Shown: piece after piece, positions 31,315 through 42,361 of the stretch | Layout of the letters: every line of letters begins with the position of its first letter | How positions within the stretch are numbered: the first letter of the stretch is position 1 | Assembly: GCA_001599815.1 (NCBI GenBank) | Contig: BCIA01000006.1 | Coordinates: 2,296,961-2,360,960, forward strand | From: Furcasterigmium furcatum | Taxonomy: Eukaryota > Ascomycota > Sordariomycetes > Glomerellales > Plectosphaerellaceae | Reading direction: 5' to 3' | Length of the DNA: 64,000 nt | Position numbers and translations under genes: made by a program | The notes under the pieces: generated by a model | Told to the model about the DNA's origin: nothing | The model's input: only the letters and a program-made list of their open reading frames with translations | Database searches by the model: none

Positions 31315-32021
31315 GATGCGAGAGATGCTTGTCGGGACATCATGAGACAGGCGGGCTCTGCGGGCGCAGTCGGGGGCTGCAGCAACTTCAGGTTCGAGAT
31401 TGGTGACTTGGAGATGTTTGGGTGAAATGCGGGACACTTCAATTCGAAGCTTGACGCGGTTCAGCTCCAAGCCCAGTGGTGTGACGCGACGGGACTTGAC
31501 TGACGTGGGGTACCCGACACCTGTGGGCGGCCCCTTTCCCAGTCCTACAGGGGGCGCGTGGCCTGTGGCAGATGAGACTCCGCTAAAAAGCTTAATCAAG
31601 GGCGTCTATTGGCCCACAAGGGGCCAAGACCCGCCATTCCTTGGTGATTGACGTCGCCGGAAAGTTGAGGTCGTGGATGCATGCGCCAAACCTTACGTCC
31701 CAAACAACGGACGCCGAGTTTATGCTTTTTAGCAACTTTCTTCTCCTGCTTAGCTCCTCTCATGAACACGAACCGGCGTCATATTGACCTCGTGGCTCTT
31801 CAGCTTTTCACTTGCTCTCCTCGATTCCCATCACCACCGCCCTACGATCCCTCCGACTCCCTCGACAGCTTGCCCCTAATAAACATTGCGACGCAGACTT
31901 GCCTCCCTTGCTAGATCGATGGCTGCCGCTTAAACACGAGAATCCCCAAGTCGCCCAGGGGCCCGAATCCTGCACCCGATACCCCCTTTGAATCGAATCT
32001 GTACTTCTCCTCAGTATAGTC
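31315..32021. promoter_or_regulatory. Shared upstream region of GCP5 and the GT15 gene
   Basis: These 707 bp separate two divergent starts and should contain both promoters. The right half is pyrimidine-rich, as expected for the leader of the mannosyltransferase gene. No coding feature is supported. Confidence 0.5.
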
Positions 32022-33391
32022 ATGGCCATAGCAAAACCCGTCCGGGCATTGATCGTGGTCTCGATCCTGCTATGGGGGTTCTTCTTGTACCAGCTGCTAG
32101 GGAACTCCAGCCCCATCGCAATCAGACCTCCCAACAGATTCGGCCATGAAAGAGACCCCAATCTGGACCGTGAGTCTTCCTCTCCCTTGCTGACCGGTTG
32201 CTTTGGTCACTGACACGACGCTCCGCGCAGTCACGGGCGAACCCGAGGGCAAACTCACACATGTGTCCGAAAAGTACGCGCCAGGCGTCGCCGACTCGAT
32301 GCGCATCAATGCCACCCTCCTCGCCTTGGTCAGGAATTCCGAGCTCTCGGGGATGCTGCAGTCTATGAGAGACCTAGAGAGGACGTGGAATCACAAATTC
32401 AACTACCCCTGGACTTTCTTCAACGACGAGCCCTTCACCGAGGAATTCAAGAGGAGGACACGAGAGCTGACCAAGGCGGAGGTTCGATACGGTAGGCACG
32501 CTCTTGAAAGCGCAAGCAATCGTCCGCTGATGCAATCCTAGAACTCATCCCCAATGACCACTGGAAGATGCCCTCCTGGATCAACGAGGATCTCTACAAG
32601 GAGTCGACCAAGATCCTGAAGCAGAACAAGATCCAGTATGCCGACAAAATCTCCTATCACTCCATGTGCCGCTGGAACAGCGGCATGTTCTACAAGCACC
32701 CCGCCCTGCAAAACACCCGCTACTACTGGCGCGTCGAGCCCAGCGTCCACTTCTTCTGCGACATCGACTACGACGTCTTCCGCTACATGCACGACAACAA
32801 CAAGACGTATGGCTTTACCATCAACCTATACGACGCCCCAAAGTCGATCCCCTCGCTGTGGCCCGAGACGAAGAAGTTCATCGCCCAGAACCCCCACTAC
32901 CTCCACGAGAACAACGCCATGGCCTGGCTGACGGATGATATGCGCCGCCCGGACAACAATGCCCAAGCCAACGGCTACTCGACATGCCATTTCTGGAGCA
33001 ACTTTGAAATTGGTGACATGGACTTCTGGCGAAGCAAGCCGTACGAGGACTACTTCAACCACCTGGACCGTGCTGGAGGCTTTTTCTACGAGAGATGGGG
33101 CGACGCGCCGGTCCACAGCATTGCCCTCGGTCTGTTCGAGGACAAGAGCAAAATTCACTGGTGAGTATCCCCCCGTGTCAGGGCCTTTTGAAGCCTCCGG
33201 GTTCCCTGGCGCAGGTGGCTAACCACTGATCCAGGTTCCGAGACATTGGATACCAGCATATTCCCTTCTTCAACTGCCCCAACTCTCCCAAATGTAAGGG
33301 ATGTGTGGCAGGCAAGTTCACCGACGGCGAGAACTGGCTGCACCGTGAGGACTGCAGACCAAACTGGTTCAAGTATGCCGGCATGGGCTAG
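32022..33391 (+). CDS. Golgi alpha-1,2-mannosyltransferase, KTR/GT15 family
   Basis: Four exons (32022-32169, 32231-32491, 32542-33160, 33235-33391) join in frame to give 394 residues. Enzymes of family GT15 (Kre2/Mnt1/Ktr) transfer mannose from GDP-mannose to N- and O-linked glycans of wall proteins. The start is a type II membrane anchor: a short cytosolic tail, then ALIVVSILLWGFFLYQLL at about residues 9-26. The lumenal domain shows ISYHSMCRWNSGMFYKHP, YYWRVEPSVHFFCDIDYD and YSTCHFWSNFEIGD, the last carrying the GT15 catalytic glutamate region. The C-terminal cysteines (NCPNSPKCKGCVAG, EDCRPNW) match the family's disulphides. Which KTR subgroup it belongs to was not resolved. Confidence 0.93.
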
Positions 33392-33650
33392 GGGCACCAA
33401 CGGGGGCGCAATTGTATTGTATTCAGCACACATGGTCGGCGCGGTTTTGGTTCCAGGTGCAGGTGGGATGGCCCATCTTCCAGGAGTAATGCGGGACGGG
33501 GTTTGGCGCATGGGATTGTCCTCACGATTGTCAGGCTACAATGTGTTTTTGTCTGGCGGATTTAGATTGGACGGGCGACACTGTACCACGACCGAGACAT
33601 GCATAGATGGGAGGATAATGATGAATACCACCGACTTGATGCTTCCATGC

Positions 33651-34818
33651 TCATGTAGACGACCCATACACAGTAGCTATCCCTGATGTACCGCCGACAC
33701 AGAACTGGTCGCCCCATCCGTCCTCCTTCCAGGTCATACAGCTGATGACATTGCTCCTCTCCTTTTCCTTGCCGTCCCTGCCGAGGACCTTCTTTTTCGG
33801 CTCATATCCTTTCGGGCCCCAGGGCACTCGGATGGTGGCCGTCGGCTTCCCCGTGAGCATATCCCACGCCCACACTCGTCCCTCGCCGTTGAGCCCCGAT
33901 GCCCCTGCCCCGGCAGTCAGCTCATCCCCAACAAGCACGTATTTCTCCCTTCCGCCGACGATGCTCTGCACCCTCAGCTCCTCATTCCCCCATCCCGGAT
34001 CGCTGTATGTCTTCAAGCACGTCCCCCTCTCCCGATCCATCAATCGTAGCTTGCTATCCAGCCCGCCGACCAACATGGCCTTTCCGTCCCGCGTGAGATC
34101 GAGGCTCGTCACGCTCGTGCCGATGACATCCACCGTGCACCGCCCCATGCGCACATCATAGCTCCTCACACGCCCGTCCACACTGCCGACCACGACCTCG
34201 GCCCCGCGCACGGCAAGCGACGTGACGGAATCCCGAGCGTCGTCCAGCACCTGGATCGGCTTGCTGGCCCCCGCCGTACCGCTCTTGGTGTCCCACAGGC
34301 GAACGGTGGTGTCGAACCCGCCCGAGACCACGACGGATGCGCCGTCGCCTGCGAAGCGCACGGCGTTGACGCGCGAGGTGTGTCCGTGGGCGGCGCTGCC
34401 GAAGCGCCGGATGGTGGTGGCGGTGGCGACGTCCCAGAGGAAGACGGCGCGGTCGCCGCCGGCCGAGACGAAACGTTCGTTGTCCGGGGCGACGGAAAGG
34501 GAGAGGATTTCATAGCCGTGGGCGGAATAAGTCTGGATGAGGCGGCCTTCGGGGATGGAGGGGCCGTCTTGGGAGGACTTCTTGGTGATATTGGCGGAGG
34601 GGTGGAGGGTTTGGGACTGTGACGGGAAGGGGTTGTAGAGCCTGATAGTGCGGTCGGCAGAACCGGTGAGGATATATGTCCCTGGGGAGGCGGAGTATGA
34701 CAGGGCGTGGATCGGGCCTGAGAGAGTCAGCTTCTGTCTTTGGGAGATGCAATTACATGAATATCAACATACCGTTTGAGCCCGTGAGATGGGCCAGGGG
34801 CGTGTCAGGAAACGACAT
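33651..34818 (-). CDS. WD40 scaffold protein, MORG1/WDR83-like
   Basis: Two exons (34818-34773 and 34717-33651) join in frame to 370 residues, about the length of animal WDR83. The protein is a seven-bladed WD40 propeller: repeats are visible as LTGSADRTIRLYNP, FVSAGGDRAVFLWDV, VVSGGFDTTVRLWD, VVGSVDGRVRSYDV, LVGGLDSKLRLMD and GRVWAWDM. The start MSFPDTPLAHLTGSNGPIHAL and overall order match MORG1, a scaffold tied to MAP kinase signalling and also found in spliceosome preparations. Repeat 4-5 contains DVIGTSVTSLDLTRDG. It converges on the GT15 gene with about 260 bp between stops. Confidence 0.85.
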
Positions 34819-35105
34819 GGTGAGTCGTGGATGTGTTTTCCAGGCGTCGAAGGGGGTTGGTAGTCACCCAGCTCATATCGTACAAGAAGTCCTGGTCAAC
34901 TTCTAAGCGATCTATGTCATCTCCTCATGAGTTTCTGTTGAGAATGTGAATCTCATGCAAGCTTGGGGTTTGAAGGTGATGGACTTCTGGGGCGTCCCAC
35001 CACACCATTCCAGCAAGACGACTCGACCAGCGACTGGAGTCATTACGTACAGGGATCAGCATACTTAAACTCTAGGGCCACATTTTTAAGCAGCAATCCC
35101 ATATG
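34819..35105. other. Intergenic region upstream of the WD40 gene
   Basis: This short stretch holds the promoter of the minus-strand WD40 gene and the 5' flank of the tRNA. Nothing else is recognisable. Confidence 0.4.
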
Positions 35106-35177
35106 GCTCATATAGTTTAACGGTTAGAATATGACGTTGTGGCCGTCAAGATGTCAGTTCGATTCTGGCTATGGGCA
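35106..35177 (+). tRNA. tRNA-His (anticodon GUG), intronless
   Basis: A full cloverleaf folds by hand. The 7-bp acceptor stem is GCTCATA with TATGGGC (one G-U) and discriminator A. The anticodon stem TGACG/CGTCA is perfect around the loop TTGTGGC, which gives anticodon GTG. The T arm is GTCAG, loop TTCGATT, CTGGC, with one G-U. The D stem is weak (GTTT/GAAT, two G-U pairs). The internal A box (TAGTTTAACGG) fits the pol III consensus; the B box (AGTTCGATTCT) departs from it at both ends. A T6 run at 35189-35194 provides a pol III terminator. Confidence 0.85.
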
Positions 35178-35188
35178 GTTTCTTTTGC

Positions 35189-35194
35189 TTTTTT
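35189..35194 (+). terminator. RNA polymerase III terminator of tRNA-His
   Basis: A run of six T begins 12 nt after the tRNA end; a run of four T lies at 35183-35186. Oligo-T on the non-template strand is the standard pol III stop. Confidence 0.7.
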
Positions 35195-35443
35195 GTCGGT
35201 CGAACTTTTCCATGGACTTGTTGACGGTTAGACGAGGACGAGCTTCTTTGTTTTGGAGAGCTGTTCGAGCACACGGACCGCTGGAATTAGCTACGTATCA
35301 TCGGCCGCAACCTGAGATCGCTTATTACTAGCCACTCAGTCAATTTCTTTCAATTTGGATTCGCGGCTCGGGTCACCACCATCGCATCACGGCAGTCAAT
35401 TTGGAAAGCGCCTCCCGTGTCAGCATCGAGTACCACTGGCTTG

Positions 35444-36598
35444 ATGCCCCGGATACCTCCCTCCCTCCTGATCAAGGCACATAAGATCTCCCCCCTTCTC
35501 CGTGTTCTTCTCCCGGCAACGCGTGACCTCGAGTCAGCGCGCAACGAGCTCCGATGGATCAGAGACCACGTCTCGCTCGCTGCACGTCAACATGAGAGAA
35601 GCAACCTCAGCCCCCGCAAGCCAACTCGGCATGGCTCACCGGGCTACCAGGTAACCAAGCTGTGCCGCCAACGAGGCAGGGGCGTCCCGTTGCAGTACGT
35701 CCTCGGCTCCCAGCCCTTTGGACACCTCGATATCGAATGCGAAAAGGGCATCCTCGCACCACGCCCTGAGACGGAGGCATGGGCTTTGCATCTCGCAGGC
35801 TTGGTCCGCCGAGGAGAGTTGCCGGGAGTCTCTGGTGACTCCTCTGCGCGACGGGGACCGCTACGGGTCATCGACTTCTGTACCGGCACCGGCTGCATTG
35901 CGCTCTCCCTCTTCCACAGCCTGCAGAAGAGGCGCAGGGGGCTACAGGTCAAAGGCATCGACGTATCGTCGCAGGCCGTGGCTCTCGCCAGGAGGAACTT
36001 GGAAGTCAATACACGGAGCGGCGTCATTGCCCCCCCTGGCGAAGAGCAGAGCATCAGTTTCGAAGAGGCGAGTGTCTTTGATGACCAGGCCATGCTGAAG
36101 CTAGCGGCGGTCAACACTGATACACTAACATCCGCCTCTGTTGACGAGCACGGCTGGGATGTGCTCGTATCCAACCCGCCCTACATCTCGCGCGATGTTT
36201 GGACGCATGGCAGGGGCCAGATGGGCCACTCAGTGAGAAAGTACGAGCCAAGACTGGCGTTGGTCCCAGAGGACGGCGTGCCTTCGTACCCGGGCGTGCT
36301 GCACGAGGACGTCTTCTACTGGAGGCTGCTAGATGTGGCAGGACAGCTCACCACGAGCGCTGTGGTGTTTGAAGTTGGTGACGAGGAGCAAGCCGTGAGA
36401 GTCGCGAGCATGGGGCTGCAGAGGGAAGACCTGAGAGGTGCGCAGATCGAGCTTTGGAGGGACTGGCCCGACATGAGTCCCGGAGCAGACGAGGCGACTT
36501 CTGTAGCCATCAACACGCTGACCAGGGGGGAGTCGAAGGTCAACATCAAGGGGTCGGGGAATGTACGATGCGTGTTCATCACACGACCGGCTGTGTAA
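35444..36598 (+). CDS. Mitochondrial release-factor glutamine methyltransferase (PrmC/HemK, Mtq1-like)
   Basis: A single exon of 384 residues. The family methylates the GGQ glutamine of peptide-release factors; Mtq1 does so for the mitochondrial factor. The SAM-binding motif is VIDFCTGTGCIALSL. The substrate-glutamine motif NPPYIS follows in VLVSNPPYISRDV. The N-terminal helical domain has GVPLQYVLGSQPF, and GILAPRPETE is another PrmC hallmark. The N-terminus lacks acidic residues, fitting import into mitochondria. The frame extends back to 35417 without an ATG; 35444 is the first. The C-terminal third is longer than in bacterial PrmC. Confidence 0.88.
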   Translation: MPRIPPSLLIKAHKISPLLRVLLPATRDLESARNELRWIRDHVSLAARQHERSNLSPRKPTRHGSPGYQVTKLCRQRGRGVPLQYVLGSQPFGHLDIECEKGILAPRPETEAWALHLAGLVRRGELPGVSGDSSARRGPLRVIDFCTGTGCIALSLFHSLQKRRRGLQVKGIDVSSQAVALARRNLEVNTRSGVIAPPGEEQSISFEEASVFDDQAMLKLAAVNTDTLTSASVDEHGWDVLVSNPPYISRDVWTHGRGQMGHSVRKYEPRLALVPEDGVPSYPGVLHEDVFYWRLLDVAGQLTTSAVVFEVGDEEQAVRVASMGLQREDLRGAQIELWRDWPDMSPGADEATSVAINTLTRGESKVNIKGSGNVRCVFITRPAV

Positions 36599-37175
36599 TG
36601 ATAAGCAATGATGCATCTAGAGGCCGGATTCATGGCAACTAAACCTGGTCTTCATACGTCTCAGACCTAGGTCATTCTAAATGTTCTCGAGAGAAGCCGA
36701 AGAAAAGGGTTTCTTTGCCAACAAGCTCCCCTCGTCAGGGAACATAGTTGGCTTCCATCTCAACTTGAAACCCCAGGGTCCCTTCCTGGAAAATTCCATG
36801 TGATCGCGTATATCCAACCCAGGGCCACTTGTGTATACTTCCTTCAGAACTAGACCGGCGCGCCCTGGTTGCGCAGTCCCTCGCGCTACCTTGCCGCCGT
36901 GTGCCAAATACACGATCAGTGGAAATCAGGCGCCGCTGGACTCGGGGTATCGATTCAGTGGAGGCTCCAACTGCTGGCAGCTAAATTATAGTACCTAGAT
37001 ATGCAATGATCTGAGCTGCATGTAATTAACGAGAAGCTTCAAGGGTGGGGCCCGAGCTTTTCGAGTCGCGACGCTGGACCATCGTGTTGCAGGGCCCAAA
37101 ACTTTTGGAGTGGGAACTTCGCTGCCATTTTCTGGGAAATCGGCCAACGCATTGAGCAGCAGCCCGACCTTCGCA
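36599..37175. other. Intergenic region between Mtq1-like and Pet127 genes
   Basis: About 580 bp lie between two genes on the plus strand and should hold the Pet127 promoter. No coding feature or RNA gene is visible. Confidence 0.45.
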
Positions 37176-40100
37176 ATGCTGCAAACGCGCCTTGCGACTC
37201 TTTGGAGGCTCAGACCGGCATATATTTGTTCGTCGTGCCTGGCTCACCCGCAGAGAAAGCTCCAGTCATGGCAACTGCACGGCGCCCGAGCAGCAACACC
37301 TGCTCTTCCCGTCCGGTCCTTTGCAACATTATCTGAGCAGCCCTCGACTGAGCAGCCCAAGACCGAGCAGCCTAAGACCGAGCAGCCCAAGACCGAGCAG
37401 CCCAAGACTGAAAAGACGAAGCCTCAAAAGAAGAAGCCCCAAAAGACGAGGCCTCAAAAGACCGAGACTGAAACGGCCAAGACTGAAACGATCGAGATTG
37501 AGCAGCCCAAGCCTCAAGAGACCGATCCTGAAAAGGCCGAGACTGAAAAGGCCCCGAAGAATACTCCCACCGAAACCCGAAGCAGCCGAACGCGCCGCAA
37601 GTCCAATCATAAGCGCAAGGCGAAGCTCAAGACGTCCATTCCGGACCCTGCCACCGCGAGCCCGGACCTCATACAGCAAGTTCTCGGGTCCCTGAAGCAT
37701 CTAGAGCAAAGCTACGCGGCCTTGAACAAGAAGCTGGGTGAGACAACGTCTGCGGAGGGAAATGGAGACCAGAAGACCGGTGATGGCCAGGCCCAAGTAC
37801 CAAAGCCTGATCCCAAGGCTATCAAGGCCAAGAACAAGCTCGAGGCTCGTATTAACACCCTGAACAAGACTCTGGAGGTCATGAGGAACGTACTGGCCTC
37901 CCAGCAAATCCCAATCGACGATCTGCGGAAGGCCAAAACGAAACCCACCAAGGCAGTGGGCCAACCCAAGCCGGCCACTCCTCCTCCTCCTCCTCCTCCC
38001 AAAAAGAAAGCGCTCAGCGTGTCCAAGGCCAAAAAGACCACTAAGCCGCCGCAGAATTCAGCTACTCCGGCTGGCGTGGAGGCCGCGGCCGCTGCGTCGA
38101 CTTTGGCCTCCCGTTTGACCTCCAGTCAACCCACGCCTGCCTGCCAAGAGCCCGATGCCGAGATCCAGGAATCGCCTCCCCCTTCGCCTCCAGGGGAGAC
38201 AGACCTTATTAAGCGGCTTGGACGGCGCGGCAAACAGGCACCCAGAGTTCGAGCCGTTATCGCGAACAAGCTTGAGCTGACGCCTGTGGACATGCCGGAC
38301 ATGCCTCCTGTTCCTAGCCTTGCCTACGGGCTCGAACGTGCTTTGTTCAACCCAGGTGTCTATCAGTTGCAGGATCAACGCTCCAAGGTCTTCAATTTTG
38401 ATCCCTACCTCTCCAAGATCATGCCGCTCAACGAATTCGACTTCAGCGCCCTTCAACAGTATGTCACTTCGTCCAAAGACTCCACGCTCTACGAGCTCGC
38501 ATCCAAGCTGGGCAAGAAGTACAGCGGCTCAACATCGAGCATGACCTCCTTGCTGTCTCATTTCCACTACCTCATCTCGGCGTGGCGACCGCTCAACACA
38601 GACAACCTGAGTGGCCACATTCGACCCGAATGGAAAACTTTCACCAGGATCAATCGAGCGCCGGCAGCCACGTTCCTGCATATCCGGGAAGGCATCTATG
38701 CCATCGACGCCGATAAGGAGTACGACACGGCCAATATCCTCAGCATGCTCGGTAAATCCATGGAGAAGCTGCTCACGCTCGACAAGGAAGAGTTTGAGCG
38801 GTATCGCCACAAGAACTCGGGTCAGATCACCGAAGAAGAACGAAATGCGTCCGAAGCATACCACTTCTCAACCATGGGCGACTTTTTGATGAGATCTCAA
38901 CTGGATGCTACGGACAAGCGCCTACCCGGCACGGGCATGTTCGATCTCAAGACCCGGGCTGTCCTATCCATCCGTATGGATGCCGCAGGGTTTCAGAAAG
39001 GCCTCGGCTATGAAATCAGGCGGCGATTCGGAGAGTGGGAGTCGTTCGAGCGAGAGTATTATGACATGATTCGCTCGGCCTTCCTCAAATATTCCCTGCA
39101 AGTCCGCATGGGCCGCATGGACGGCATCTTCGTCGCCTTCCACAACACACAACGCATCTTCGGCTTCCAGTACATTCCCATTGAGGAGATGGACCAATCC
39201 ATTCACGGGTCAAGTACCCGCCATCTCGGTGACCAGGAGTTCAGATTGAGTCTGCATCTGCTCAACAAGGCTCTCGACCGTGCCACCGCAAAGTTCCCAG
39301 GCCGGGCCCTTCGTCTCCATGTGGAAACGAGGCCAGGAAACCCCCCGTTCATGTACATCTTTGCGAAACCTGTCAACAAGGAAGAGATCAACAAGGTCCA
39401 AACCGCAAGCAAGGCCGCCATCGCAGATTTTGAGCGCAAGTGGATGGGCTACCAGCAGGTTGTCGAAACGGAAGACGTTGTGCCTCCCAAGGATCAACAG
39501 CAGATCCAGGAAGATGGACCTGCCGAGTCGGCTGAAGATGCCAAACAGCAGACACTCGCGTTCTGGGAGGAGATGCAGGACAGGGTGGAGGAGGCTGTGG
39601 AAGACGATGCTCGGGGTATCAGCCATGTCCGCGAGTCCATCCAGGACGCTTTGGAGCAGAGCGGGCTGCTCCAGGCCAAGTCTGCTGACGAGGCACGAAG
39701 CTATGTGGATGGACTGCTCGATGCTCTAGTCCGCAGCTCTGACTATGAGATTGAGGACCAGCTCACACGAACCCAGGACGGGGCCACCCAGCAGGCCAGC
39801 GATGATGCTACCACCATCCGTAGCGACGACTCCGAGCCCGACAGCGCCGGACCCTCAGCGGCTCAGACCGGCGATGAGGATGTGACCCTGAACTCATCAG
39901 ATGCCCCGGCAACTGGGGAGACCCTCGGCGCGTCCAACCTCGGCCTCAAGGATCTTATCCTGCGAGTTGCCGAGAAAGTAGACGAAAAGCCGGAGGGGGC
40001 AGAGGCGCAGATATTGGAAGAAGATGTCTCTGACTTCTCCCGGCTGCGAGAGTTTGAGCGCATTCTCTCGGAGCTGGTGTCCACGTCTCGCAAAGACGAG

Positions 40101-40655
40101 GGCGGCTCCATATCCATCGAGGAAACCGAAGAGCCCATGTCCATCGAGTTCGACCAGTCGCGGCGGGCCGTCAAGGAGGACGCCGAGGCGGCCGGGGACG
40201 AGACTGCCGAAGGCGACATCCCCCCCGAGCTCGACGACACCCTGACGGTGGAGGGCGACGAGCTCCTAGGGATGCACCTCACAATCCGCAACAAGGTAAA
40301 CGGCCGCTACGTCGAACGGCCCGAGGGCGATGGCAACTTCCACTGGGCGCTGGAGTATTCCTTCGAGGATATCCCCCAAAAATCAGCCAAGAAGATCTAC
40401 GAAGCCATGCAGCAGCGTCGGCGGAAGGTGCTCAATCACGTCGGCGACACGGACATGCGGGACAAACAGTGGCGTGAGATGTGGAAAGGCAAACTGAATG
40501 AGATGAGCAGGGCTGGCCGCGCTCGTAGAGCCAACGAGGACATCAAGGCCCGCAACCGACCGGTCCATGTCCTGGACAAGGAGGCGCCGATGTCATGGGA
40601 GGAGGCCTTTTCGCACCACGAGGAGTGGGTGGACACGACCAGCACGAAGAAGTGA
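37176..40655 (+). CDS. pet127: Pet127 family mitochondrial RNA-processing protein
   Basis: A single long exon of 1159 residues. Yeast Pet127 is a mitochondrial membrane protein needed for 5' processing and stability of mitochondrial RNAs. The first 50 residues (MLQTRLATLWRLRPAY...) are basic and free of acidic residues, a mitochondrial presequence. Residues 54-78 hold a tandem TEQPK repeat, and a Lys/Thr/Glu-rich low-complexity region runs to about 150. A long linker follows with a proline tract. The conserved core spans about residues 400-760: YGLERALFNPGVY, LLSHFHYLISAWRPL, TGMFDLKTRAVLSIR (proposed PD-(D/E)xK-like segment), RMGRMDGIFVAFHNT and FGFQYIPIEEMD. The C-terminal 300 residues are acidic and glutamate-rich. 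The frame opens at 37110 without an ATG; 37176 is the first. Confidence 0.88.
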   Translation: MLQTRLATLWRLRPAYICSSCLAHPQRKLQSWQLHGARAATPALPVRSFATLSEQPSTEQPKTEQPKTEQPKTEQPKTEKTKPQKKKPQKTRPQKTETETAKTETIEIEQPKPQETDPEKAETEKAPKNTPTETRSSRTRRKSNHKRKAKLKTSIPDPATASPDLIQQVLGSLKHLEQSYAALNKKLGETTSAEGNGDQKTGDGQAQVPKPDPKAIKAKNKLEARINTLNKTLEVMRNVLASQQIPIDDLRKAKTKPTKAVGQPKPATPPPPPPPKKKALSVSKAKKTTKPPQNSATPAGVEAAAAASTLASRLTSSQPTPACQEPDAEIQESPPPSPPGETDLIKRLGRRGKQAPRVRAVIANKLELTPVDMPDMPPVPSLAYGLERALFNPGVYQLQDQRSKVFNFDPYLSKIMPLNEFDFSALQQYVTSSKDSTLYELASKLGKKYSGSTSSMTSLLSHFHYLISAWRPLNTDNLSGHIRPEWKTFTRINRAPAATFLHIREGIYAIDADKEYDTANILSMLGKSMEKLLTLDKEEFERYRHKNSGQITEEERNASEAYHFSTMGDFLMRSQLDATDKRLPGTGMFDLKTRAVLSIRMDAAGFQKGLGYEIRRRFGEWESFEREYYDMIRSAFLKYSLQVRMGRMDGIFVAFHNTQRIFGFQYIPIEEMDQSIHGSSTRHLGDQEFRLSLHLLNKALDRATAKFPGRALRLHVETRPGNPPFMYIFAKPVNKEEINKVQTASKAAIADFERKWMGYQQVVETEDVVPPKDQQQIQEDGPAESAEDAKQQTLAFWEEMQDRVEEAVEDDARGISHVRESIQDALEQSGLLQAKSADEARSYVDGLLDALVRSSDYEIEDQLTRTQDGATQQASDDATTIRSDDSEPDSAGPSAAQTGDEDVTLNSSDAPATGETLGASNLGLKDLILRVAEKVDEKPEGAEAQILEEDVSDFSRLREFERILSELVSTSRKDEGGSISIEETEEPMSIEFDQSRRAVKEDAEAAGDETAEGDIPPELDDTLTVEGDELLGMHLTIRNKVNGRYVERPEGDGNFHWALEYSFEDIPQKSAKKIYEAMQQRRRKVLNHVGDTDMRDKQWREMWKGKLNEMSRAGRARRANEDIKARNRPVHVLDKEAPMSWEEAFSHHEEWVDTTSTKK

Positions 40656-41175
40656 TGAGGCTGAGCTGCTTACCGCGTAATGATGGGCGGTCTGTACTAT
40701 GTACAATACTTGTATATCACATGTCTTGATTGGGGGGTTTGAAGTGACGGCGGGATGCCGTCCTAGATACCAAAAAAGGACCACTGAGTTTGGGGGATAT
40801 CCCACACATTTATTTACATTTCACATTCACAGGGCATTGATATCGGGCCTTGCAGTCGTGAATGCTGGAATTTTTGAGAACTCGTAGATTTTACAGGCGT
40901 TTTGACATATATTCTTCTCTTCGACGCATGGCCTTCTGGGAATGTGGCACGCGCCTATGACCAGCATCCCAGCTTGCACTCCCATCCAGAGCGCCCCTCT
41001 AATTCTACAAGGCACGGGTATCTGTGCAACGTTAGAGACGTGAGCGTAGCGTTTGAGGCGATGCAGAACCGACCATTAGCATATTCCTTCCTACCATCTC
41101 GCGCGAAATTCCCAAAAGGCCGGTGAGGCTCCGGCGGACGATTGATCAAGCCGTAATGTTAGACTCCCTGTGCCA
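40656..41175. other. Intergenic region between convergent genes
   Basis: Pet127 and SF3b4 converge on this 520-bp region. It should contain both 3' UTRs. No coding or RNA feature is visible. Confidence 0.45.
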
Positions 41176-42361
41176 TCACCTGCGGTTGAACCCGGAAGAC
41201 GGCTGGAAGCCCGGCGGGGGCATGAATCCCGGGGGAGCAGGTGGTGTCCCAGTTGACCCGGGCGGAGGGCCGCCAGGGAAACCAGGCGGCGGGGCGAAGC
41301 CCTGAGGCGGCCCCGGCGGCCCGCCGCTGGGTGGTCGGAAGTTCGAGGGGTGTCCGGGGTGGAAGTCGGCGGGATTCGAGTAGTTGGCCTGATTCTGCGG
41401 CGGGCGGGCAGGGAGGCCGGTAGGGGCTGGGGGCAACGGTGCGTTCCCCCGGCCGGGGGGTGGTCCCCCCAGCCCTTGGGGTGGAGGCACAGCGTTGTAC
41501 GGCGACGGGCCACGTTGTGGCGGCGCAAAACCGGCGGGCATTCCTTGGGGAGGCATCTGCTGCTGGTGCTGCATGGAGAGGCCGTTGGAGGGGTCGAAGC
41601 CCGCCGGGGGGCCGACAGGGGCCGGTGGTGCTGCTGGAGTTGGGGCGGATGACTGCAAGAAGGCGGGCGGCATGGGCTGCGCCTCGGGGACGATGTTCCT
41701 CTTCTTCGCCTGGGCGGCGAGTTCACGCTCTGCAGCGTCGCCGTGCCTCTCGCCCTTGCCGTCCTTCTTGAAGGCGTACTGCACGGAGACCTCCTTGCTA
41801 AGGATGTACTGCCCGTTGATGTTCGCCACCGCCGCATCGGAGCTGTCGAAGTCCGCGTATGAGATGAAGCCGAAGCCCTTGGAGTTGCCGCTTTCTTCTC
41901 GCGCAACCTTGGGGAGAGAGAGGAGGGGGCCGAATCGGGAGAATGTGTCGTAGAGGATCTTCTCGTCGACGCCGGGGTCGAGGTTGCCGACGAAGAGCTC
42001 GGCGCCGACCTCTGCCTGCTTCTGCTTGTCTGCGCTAGCCTTATTGACACGGAGAGATTTGCCGTAGAGCTTGATGCCGTTCATGACATTGGCAGCGTAC
42101 TCTGCGTCGCCTGGCGTGCGGAACTCGACGAAACCGAAGCCCTGGTGGTTTTGTGTGACGCGGTCGCGGGGCATGTGGATGTTGTGGATGGGGCCCATCT
42201 GGAGCATTACTTCGTAGACCATGGCCGGCGTTGCGCGCTCATCGATGTTGCCAATATAGACGGTCGCATCTTTGTCCTGTTCCCTGTGTCGCGTGTGAGT
42301 ATTTGGTAGTCTGAAGAGGAGGATGGATGAGGATGACGAACCAGTGCCGATTTTGCGCCAT
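41176..42361 (-). CDS. Splicing factor SF3b subunit 4 (SF3B4/Hsh49)
   Basis: Two exons (42361-42342 and 42283-41176) join across a 58-nt intron in frame to 375 residues. SF3b4 is a subunit of the U2 snRNP SF3b complex and contacts RNA near the branch site. MAQNRHWEQDKDATVYIGN is the conserved start, and only the spliced form gives it. Two RNA-recognition motifs follow: RRM1 has VYIGNI and GFGFVEF, RRM2 has LFVGNL and GFGFISY. The C-terminal 180 residues are proline/glycine-rich, as in animal SF3B4. The gene diverges from TOM7 with a 423-bp shared upstream region. Confidence 0.92.
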
